64,000 nt of DNA from Mactromeris polynyma. Its lineage: Eukaryota > Mollusca > Bivalvia > Venerida > Mactridae. Each line of letters starts with the position of its first letter. Positions within the stretch are counted from its first letter, which is position 1. Of the stretch, positions 56,800 to 64,000 are shown in pieces. Location: assembly GCA_032209605.1 (NCBI GenBank), contig JASFXZ010000005.1:28632905-28696904 (forward strand), read 5' to 3'. The position numbers and the translations under genes were made by a program. The notes beneath the pieces are model-generated. The model worked only from the letters and a program-made list of their open reading frames with translations, was not told the origin of the DNA and searched no databases.

Positions 56800-57245
56800 G
56801 GTGTATTTTTACAGTTCCAAGGCTGTAATTCGTTGTATGGTTATTATTTCTTTTTGTGTTTTAATGTATATTATATTACCCTTTCCCTGTGCAATTCCTT
56901 CTCTTTATATATTGTTCAGGTTATTTTCTGCCCAGTTTCAGCCTAAAGTTGCCAGCTGTCTTGACTTGTCCTGTGATCTTTTCCATCCATTAGTCCCCCC
57001 CCCCTCTCCCTTCCTTCACTGTCCACTTTGGTTCTCCTATTTATTCCTGTATGTCCTCTGATGCTCCTAGTTATTCCTTATGGTCTGTCATGCCATTTCT
57101 TGCGTCTCTGTTCCCTAACGTATGTACCCTTTAACCTCCTCAAGTGCCTTATGTTTTATGGATTGCTTTTCCCCCGGAGGTATGTGTGTGGAGGCACTGT
57201 CTTATGTTTGTGGCGTTCCATGTAGCAACTTATTCTCTCTCTTTT
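56800..57245 (-). mobile_element. interspersed repeat R, long copy (copy 12)
   Basis: Full body in the same order as copy 10: CAGTTCCAAGGCTGTAATTC, TTTCCCTGTGCAATTCC, TGTCTTGACTTGTCCTGTG, a C-run at 56995, ACTGTCCACTTTGGTTCTCC, CCTCAAGTGCCTTATG, GGAGGCACTGTCTTATG, GGCGTTCCATGTAGCAACTT and CTCTCTCTTTTG. A short internal duplication (TCTCCTATTTATTCC / GCTCCTAGTTATTCC) distinguishes it from copy 10. Confidence 0.8.
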
Positions 57246-57429
57246 GATGATGATTATTACCTTATAATAGTAAATAATTAAGTCAAGTCAGAGGTGCAGT
57301 TGGCCATTGTAAAGTATTCTATGAGGACCTCCATAGTTCTTGAGAGATTTAAAGAAATTTCACCGTTTTTATGGATAGTGTTGTTTTAGTTAAAGTAATA
57401 GTGTGCTCATGTTTTGTACATTTTGTACC

Positions 57430-57695
57430 TAACCAAACATGAACAATATATTTCATATGGTCAAAACATCAATAAATCGGTATTATCAAAGAATGCACTT
57501 ATAACATAGTCCTCCGTATTTGTTGGAATGAAAAGTTTGTAATATCTATAAATAAGAATGCTTAATATGCTACAACAATATTTTTTGAATTGCAAATACA
57601 ATATTATCATAATTGTTCGTATTTAAGATGATTTAGCCTCGTAGCAACAGACTGTTTGGTGCCCTTTAAATAATTTACGACCAGATTGGTCATAT
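57430..57695 (+). repeat. old repeat family V (copy 3)
   Basis: AAAACATCAATAAATCG, TATTATCAAAGAATGC, TTCGTATTTAAGATGATTTA, GTAGCAACAGACTG and TGCCCTTTAAAT, collinear with 45150-45390. Confidence 0.5.
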
Positions 57696-57882
57696 ACATC
57701 TTTTGATGATATGAATGGAAAATGGAAATGGAAAATACAACATCTAATTTATTGCAGCTAATGTAGTCTTAACAGGTCTACACGGAGACGTTTGTGTACA
57801 AGTACTGTATAATGTGTGTACGGGAGAAACGTTTATCATATGTAGTCAGAGCAATGATGACATACCAAGTGGGGAACTTACA

Positions 57883-58118
57883 TATAGTAAAACCTCTGAT
57901 AAAGACAACGTCAATAATAAGACCAACTCAAAATTAAGAACACAATTTGCAAGTCCATTTTTACTTTTTTGCTCTTTATTCAACCTCAATGTTAAGACCA
58001 TCTCAATAAGAAATAAAGTCATTATTTGAGGAACACGAACAATCGGTCAATGGCTCTACCTGGAAGACCAGTTTTCAAGGGTCTCAAAAGGTGGTCTTAC
58101 TATTTAGGTTTTACTGTA
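57883..58118 (-). mobile_element. CAGTAAAACCTC MITE (copy 7)
   Basis: TATAGTAAAACCTCTGATAA (CAGT changed to TAGT) at the left and AGGTGGTCTTACTATTTAGG...TTTTACTGTA ending at 58118. One 75-bp module, inverted relative to copy 1, and about 60 bp of extra internal sequence near 58030-58065. Confidence 0.75.
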
Positions 58119-59965
58119 TTCCCATATTCTTTTATATTTTGTTTTTATATCCAATTATAAAAGAAAACAAGATGAAGCACGTTGTGAGAAATTTCGGAAA
58201 TTTCAATTTGTATACGTGTTATCTTAATGGCATAGAGGAAGAATATTAAATTTGCAAACAGCATCCATTAAATGAACAGTTTTAGTGCAAAAGCTCCTCC
58301 GATCTTTTTCCAAGAGGTATAATGCATTTTATCGAACAAACAATTGGGTCAAGAATTGAAAACCGCGTATATAGAAAAAAAACATAAATGGACAATCACA
58401 ACTGGAATGCACTTATACTTATAGAATTTATTGTGTTTTATGTCGCAGTTAAAAGTGTATCTGATTGTTCATAACAAGAAAATCATTGATGCAAAGCATC
58501 AAAGGTCGCCGCTAAAGAATTGAACAAGAGCAAAGGAAATGTAGAGTGATATTTTGTTATTTACATTCTTTTGTCAGTACAAAAAAACATGTAACTAAAG
58601 CATTACAATCCATTTTAGTAGTATCAAACACGTAAACAAAAAATATTAATCTGTTTACAGACCCAGTTCCAACTTCTCTGTATATAGCAAGGTCTTTGTT
58701 CACAAAAATAATAATATTTAAAATTACATTCTTTGAATCTTTTACATAAATTCTCATTAAGTTTCTAAATAATTATCTCAGATAGATTCGTTTTGAGAAA
58801 TCAACTGTGTAATGCAAGTCAAACGTATATGTCATCTCATTTCTCGAAAATCTAAAAATAACTGACCTCTACATTTATTTCAACCTTTCAAGTGTTAATA
58901 TGAATGTTTTCTGAAAATCATCTTAACTGTACAAGCAAAGCAATCTTATCATTTCTGGAAAATATAAATTAAAAGATTTTTAATAAAATAGAATAAAAAA
59001 ATAAAAAAATATTACAAATACTTTTTCTGTAAAACTTTATTGTCAGTGGGTAAAATTATCTTGAATCGAATAATCTTGGAAAAAAATTAAGTCACGTGCC
59101 CCTCCACGTTCCACGTACAAAAAATATCCCATTCCAGACAATACGCCGCACTTCAGTGCGGCGACACTAATGTTTAAGAAATGCTCAAGTAACTGTCTCT
59201 ATGAAATATTATTAGTTGTAAATATTATTGTACGCTATAATTTCGACACTGTGCGACGCCGACATCATTGAACTAATAAACTCCAGATCTAAATGCTTGC
59301 TTCTTTTGCATAGCTTTTAGCTCTATAGAAATGAACCGAAAAGTATTGTGGCAAATTGATGAATCTGATTAAAAATCCCAATATACACTCCTTAAGCATT
59401 GGGTGCTTATTTTGATACCTTCATTATCACAATGGAACGGCAGTGGAATCAAAACGCTGTGTGGAGAGTAAGCCCACTGAGGGTGATTTTTATCAATTTA
59501 AACCGCATCAATTGTAACATGTATTAGAACAAGTTTATGCTCATTCCCTGATGGTTATCAATAATTGGTCGTTCCTTTTCGACGACAACACTACGAAACC
59601 ATCATATTTCGTTCGACAAAACAGTTTTAAATAAATGAATTTATAATTCATTTTAGATTTGAAAATATACAAGGATACCATGTTGCTTTTTTGTGTATAT
59701 ACGTTGAATGGAACGAAATTTCTGTTCATGCATGTGCCTACGAATTATGGCTGTTACCTCTACTTCTATTGAGTACCGTACAGTAATAGTTACATACTAT
59801 TGCTAATATTACTCACCAAATAAGGTGTTGCTCATGTATGCCTAGATAATAATCAGATAGTGTATTGAATAAAAGCAGATGTGTAATGATCATATAATTA
59901 TACGAATGTAATCATGATTGACCTCAGTCTATAAATCGAACTAAACTGCAAATTAATAGTATCCT
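58119..59965. other. unannotated AT-rich DNA with a perfect small palindrome
   Basis: CGCCGCACT (59144-59152) and AGTGCGGCG (59155-59163) form a 9-bp stem with a 2-nt loop, unusual GC-rich bases in very AT-rich surroundings. A-rich runs lie at 58980-59020. Short minus frames (58557-58757, 59541-59729) have no domain. Confidence 0.45.
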
Positions 59966-60194
59966 AGCCATCTGATAACAGGCGTTTGATATATCAGATT
60001 ACAAGAGCGATGATTTTAAACCATTCGTTTGTCTGTCAAAATGCAAACCTAACGTAAACATCTTCCCAAAATATCTCTGGAATTGAAATTGTTGTTACTT
60101 TTTATTCTTTTCTGTTGGAGATTGTGAGTTAAATAAAGAACACATCACAAATTATCGCAAAGTTATTCATAGAAAGAGAAAATGCACTTTTATT
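59966..60194 (+). repeat. old repeat family S (copy 3)
   Basis: CTGTCAAAATGCAAACC, CGTAAACATCTTCCC, TATCTCTGGAATTGAAATTG and ATAGAAAGAGAAAATGCAC, collinear with 42060-42240. Confidence 0.6.
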
Positions 60195-60320
60195 TAATGG
60201 TTAAGGCATCTGCATCGGGAGTTGGAGGGCGAAGGTTCGAATCCCGTTCTGTTATGGTCGGATGGTGACCAACCAGTGTCCAGAGCAAGGGAAAGATCAT
60301 TGAAATAAACCATAGTACAG
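60195..60320 (+). mobile_element. tRNA-derived SINE
   Basis: TTAATGGTTAAGGCATCTGC is a good tRNA A-box region of Ser/Leu type, and GGTTCGAATCCCG (60234-60246) a perfect B box, 30-odd bases apart. TATGGTCGGATGGTGACC follows, shared in part with 2641-2880. No acceptor stem pairing, so SINE rather than tRNA gene. It adjoins family S copy 3. Confidence 0.65.
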
Positions 60321-60935
60321 GGTTCTGACCAGTAGTACTACATATATAATTCAAAGAAAACTGAATGATACGGTTATTTTTCATTTACAAAGTACAGTTT
60401 TCTCAAATAATTGGATAAATTGTAGTATTAATGGGCAAAGTCTCCTATGAGAAAAGCTTCTTTGCTATGACGCTAGCGTTACATATGTAATATTTCAATA
60501 TAAATAAATGTGTTTTCGACATGCACACCAGCGTTTATTTTAATAATATCGACATACATACCAGTACTTTTCCGTAGTCGGAGGTCACAGCTTCTTTAGA
60601 GTTTTGTAGACAGAACCTATAAAGTAAGGTCGATGACAGTAATGTAAAACTTAATTTAAAGCTAAACATGCCTTATCTACAAGATTAGTTAACCGTTGAA
60701 TATTAATGGTTTTTATTTTTTATATTTATTAATTATGTAAGCTTCTTTAATGTCAAATTTTTGAAAGTTTACGTAATATGTAAAATGATTGAAAAACAAT
60801 GCATACTGTACTTTTTAACCAAATAAACGTTAATATATGGTTTTATCATTTATTAATTTCCCCCGAATGCATTAGGATATCTTTTGAAATTGTATAACTC
60901 TATAGATAATATGGCAGTAAATTAACTGTTCTGAG
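60321..60935. other. unannotated AT-rich DNA
   Basis: No gene or repeat recognised. Confidence 0.5.
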
Positions 60936-62050
60936 AGCATATGGCGGGCGTAATACGGATACCACACTCTTATATCACTTACTTATCATCAAACATCATA
61001 CACCATGCTGTGATTTACTTTGAGATATTGTTCAGTTCAAATACAAATCGAATGCCAATAAAGATTGATATCTTCGTTTAAGAGGACCACATGAGTGCAT
61101 CCACTTAATTATATAAAGGATATAACATGAGTGTTCATGTTTTATTGAACTTGTAAAACGAATCGGTTAAATATGGCATGACAAACGTAGCAATATTCTA
61201 TGTCAAATATATTCATTCAAAACAAATATATATGAACTAAAATATTAAAACATGTGTTCTATTATTGCAATATATTTAATCAATAACACTATTCATGGTA
61301 TTAAAGAAGTTATTCTATAAGAAAAATATTTATTCACAAAAAACTATATATGAACTTAAAAAAATAGATAGCATTCAAACAATAATATTGCCATAGTCAA
61401 AATGATTCGAGAGGCTTTATCGAAAATATGAACACGAATGCTAGATTCTATTTATCAGCTCACAATGCATGGTTAGAAATGGAATTAACTTTCGTTTATG
61501 TGGCTGTTTGACTTTTAGACGATTGCAAAATGCAGCATATTTGTCGTAGACCATGTTTATTTGAGTTCCCGACAGTCCGTATTAATATGTGATGCGGCCC
61601 TTATTTGCATTAATAGTCCACTAATGGATTACGAGATAATGCATATGTTATAATCACTCCCGCGCCGTATGTTATGTGATAATTGCTATACTTTACTGTG
61701 TGCGAGTTTTGCCTAGCATGCAATGCAAAACATGACGCTTTTTATACAAATGTAGTTCGTCTATTTCTGGAGATATTTGGAAGCTAAACTTTCCCTCAGA
61801 GAAAAAATGAAAAAACAACGTGACCAAAGAAAATTCAATTTGAAAAAGGTGTTATATACACACCCTAGAGTCCGTACATCATTTAAAGTCATTTATATTC
61901 TCAACATTAAACGTTTAGAGTGCAAACACTTTAGTCCTTTTGAGTGATATCTCCAATCTTCGAAAATGTCGAATAAACAAATGAGTCGCTAACGGTAAAC
62001 AATATTTATTACGACATTGTATAATGTTGATATTGTCGATGGTAATTATG
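60936..62050 (+). repeat. old repeat family T (copy 3, with insertion)
   Basis: Left part (ATACACCATGCTGTGATTTAC, AAAGATTGATATC, CACATGAGTGCATCCACTTA) and right part (TGACGCTTTTTATACAAATG, AATTCAATTTGAAAAAGG, CACCCTAGAGTCCGTACA, CTCCAATCTTCGAAAATGTC) align with 55960-56480. They are about 620 bp apart here (61110-61730), where copy 2 has about 30 bp. Either this copy carries an insertion or copy 2 a deletion. Confidence 0.55.
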
Positions 62051-62804
62051 ATGCTATGATAATAACATAAAAATGTATTTAAGGAAGAGTCCTGGAAAGT
62101 TATCCAAACAACCCTTGCTGTGAACTTTCAAATTCAAACCGCACAAAACCTTCATACTAGCCTACGTATTTAACGATATGAACACCTAAAAGACCAAAAA
62201 CAAAGTTCAATAAAGGCTTCAATGATTTTGTTACAAACATATTACATTCGTCTGTTGGCACATTTTCTCATCAGTGATAGTTTTATAGTACTTAAAAATC
62301 ACCCGTATTGCATTTCAAATTACTTTCTATTAGTCTAAATGCGCCGACGTTCTTTTTTCAATATAATATTATTGTTAGACATGACACGAAAGTAGAAATT
62401 GTCTGTGACTTTAGTTAGAAATTCTGACAAATTGGAGAGGAATAGGTGTCATTAGACGTGCTTGTACACAAGAGAAAAAGTTTATCGTGTTTCATTTCAA
62501 AATTTGTCATATTCAATAACATATAATTAGAGCAAAGTGTAATGCTTAAAGAAAGTTTGGAGACAACCGTCCCATTTCTAACAAAAAGTGTCAAATTTAG
62601 TAAAATGAACATAATTTCAGGATATCATGCTTTATTAAATAAATAACAATCGCTCTTTTACAGACCACCGTATATGACTGAAATGCTGTTGAAAAAGGCA
62701 TAAATCCAGATAAAACAAAATTTTATTCAAGTAATTATTTCAAGTACGATTCGTTTAGTACACTGACGTTTGAGTATCCAGTCTATATCCCTTGTAAGTT
62801 GTAT
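62051..62804. other. unannotated AT-rich DNA
   Basis: No gene or repeat recognised. Confidence 0.5.
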
Positions 62805-63035
62805 TTTGTGGCGCAGCCGTACTAACATGGTTTTGTTATTTGCATATCAGTGTTGTGTAGACCAATCAATTCTTAAGTTGACCGCTAAACCAACTTCTCT
62901 TCAACCGAACAACGTTTGTAACCTTGAAGTTTAACCTTTCGATAACAGATACGTCACCTTACCAATATCCAATGAATTTCGGTGACTTTACCGAGAGTCA
63001 TTTCGGATATGGAGTGACCAGCAAACGTAACATAT
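62805..63035 (+). mobile_element. octamer-carrying interspersed repeat (copy 3)
   Basis: TACTAACATGGTTTTGTT, ATTTGCAT (62838-62845), ATCAGTGTTGTGTAGACCAA, CTCTTCAACCGAACAACG, AATTTCGGTGACTTTACCG and GGAGTGACCAGCAAACG. The CTTCAACCGAACAACGT block is shared with the complement of copy 1 but lost from copy 2. Confidence 0.7.
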
Positions 63036-63357
63036 CTGCAATAACAAATATTAACCTTCAAATTGTCCCGACCATCTTGTTTGTTTAGTGTGCGAGTTAA
63101 GTTATTAAAATTATACCCATGGATGGAAAGTTGAAAAAAATAAACCGATTGAATGTTTTGAAGTCTCGACAGCGTCTAAAATTTAAAGGTTTTGCTACAT
63201 GTAATGCATACGAATCACATGAAATGAGGGATATGTTTATTACACATATTCTGAAGTGCGGATGTAGTTAATTACGTAGGGCATGTTTCCTTTCCGATTT
63301 CACCTATTTAGTAGAGTAGAAAACGAACACAGAACATTAATAGAGAAATGTCAGTAA
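63036..63357. other. unannotated AT-rich DNA
   Basis: No gene or repeat recognised. Confidence 0.5.
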
Positions 63358-63440
63358 TTATACCCCCACAAACGAAGTTTGAGGGGGTATATAGGAGTGA
63401 GCTTGTCGGTCGGTCTGTCGGTCGGTCTGTCGGTCTGTCG
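63358..63440 (+). mobile_element. hairpin end and GTCGGTCT microsatellite
   Basis: CCCCCACAAAC...GTTTGAGGGGG at 63363-63387 is a 25-nt hairpin with 10 paired bases, one A/A mismatch and a GAA loop. A GTCGGTCGGTCTGTCGG simple repeat follows to 63441. This start plus the following tandem units is, from memory, a very common repeat in bivalve genomes. Confidence 0.7.
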
Positions 63441-63777
63441 GTTTTCATGGTTTCCGGACGATAACTCATGAAAGGCTAGACAGATTTGAAAATTTTTTGG
63501 TACACAGGTGTAACATCAGCAGATACAGGTCAAGTTCGATATTGGGGCTGGTGGGGCCAAGGTCAAGGTCACTGTTACTAAAAATAGTTTCTCTTACTTT
63601 CACTTACTGTTTTCATGGTTTCCGGACGATAACTCATGAAAGGCTAGACAGATTTGAAAAAATTTTGGTACACAGGTGTAACATCAGAAGATACAGGTCA
63701 AGTTCGATATTGGGGCTGGTGGGGCCAAGGTCAAGGTCACTGTTACTAAAAATAGTTTCTCTTACTTTCACTTACTA
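63441..63777 (+). repeat. 168-bp tandem duplication
   Basis: GTTTTCATGGTTTCCGGACG starts at 63441 and 63609. The units are nearly identical (GCAGATACAGG versus GAAGATACAGG, small T-run difference) and end CTTACTTTCACTTACT. A 93-codon frame over it simply repeats the same peptide and is not a gene. Confidence 0.9.
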
Positions 63778-64000
63778 GCAAATGGTTTGTTTTTAGTTGT
63801 AAGGCCACTACTTTTATATAAATTGGTTTACAAAACCGGCGGGTCTAATTTTCCGAAAAGTAGAAAAAAATAAAAATCGAATTTCACTTTTTTTTTCAAA
63901 ATTATTTTCCCGACCGTATCAAAACATTGTAAATCTTAACTATTTTACATAATTTCGTTGTTTTTTCCTAAAATTTGAGATTTGTATTAATAAACAAATG
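63778..64000. other. unannotated AT-rich DNA at window edge
   Basis: Possibly the continuation of the hairpin-started element (AAAACCGGCGGGTCTAATTT near 63832), cut by the window end. Confidence 0.35.

Noticed and set aside
60195..60260. Possible tRNA gene with perfect A and B boxes
   Set aside because: No acceptor stem can be formed, and the 3' sequence is shared with another dispersed copy, so it is a SINE head.
63497..63778. 93-codon frame with a repeated peptide
   Set aside because: Spans the 168-bp tandem duplication (168 is divisible by three).

Overview
The window looks like a gene-poor stretch of an animal nuclear genome. A bivalve mollusc, or another lophotrochozoan, is the most likely source. 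It is AT-rich (roughly two-thirds A+T by eye) and has no operon-like gene packing, no long ORFs and no rRNA or intact tRNA genes. It is dense in short interspersed and tandem repeats. The mollusc assignment rests on remembered resemblance of several repeats to elements common in bivalve genomes: SINE 3' modules, a GGGCC...GGCCC hairpin-ended repeat, and the CCCCCACAAACGAAGTTTG hairpin repeat. It was not verified by any search.

No protein-coding gene can be supported with confidence. The longest open frames lie inside tandem repeats (3.7-5.0 kb, 6.3-6.7 kb, 1.8-2.15 kb) or in dispersed repeats (33.3-33.8 kb). The only recognisable protein homology is a decayed reverse transcriptase of a retroelement (15.67-16.4 kb, RYLDD box, frameshift and stops). 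A few splice-flanked or promoter-associated short frames are listed as weak exon candidates: 9.65, 18.4, 24.1 and 48.7-49.4 kb.

Layout. 0-9.5 kb: a MITE with a 75-bp internal tandem array, a 1.4-kb minisatellite of 20-bp units, a GTT/GCT (CAG/CAA on the other strand) microsatellite, nested MITEs and a tRNA-derived SINE. 9.5-21 kb: more MITEs, a 67-bp tandem array, a near-perfect 162-bp duplication, the RT pseudogene and a foldback element. 21-34 kb: mostly empty AT-rich DNA, a composite hairpin-ended repeat (28.4-29.2 kb), and a 1.28-kb repeat present twice in inverted orientation about 4.7 kb apart. 34-64 kb: many copies of one interspersed repeat (called R here, about 12 copies in the window), several older repeat families (S, T, U, V here), short tandem arrays, and a hairpin plus 168-bp duplication at the right edge.

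The most informative structures are a 240-bp MITE family that carries TGACGTCA (CRE-type) palindromes in its terminal repeats (5 copies), a CAGTAAAACCTC-ended pogo/Tigger-like MITE family (7 copies, one expanded into a minisatellite), and a three-copy repeat that conserves a POU octamer. No convincing novel gene system was found.
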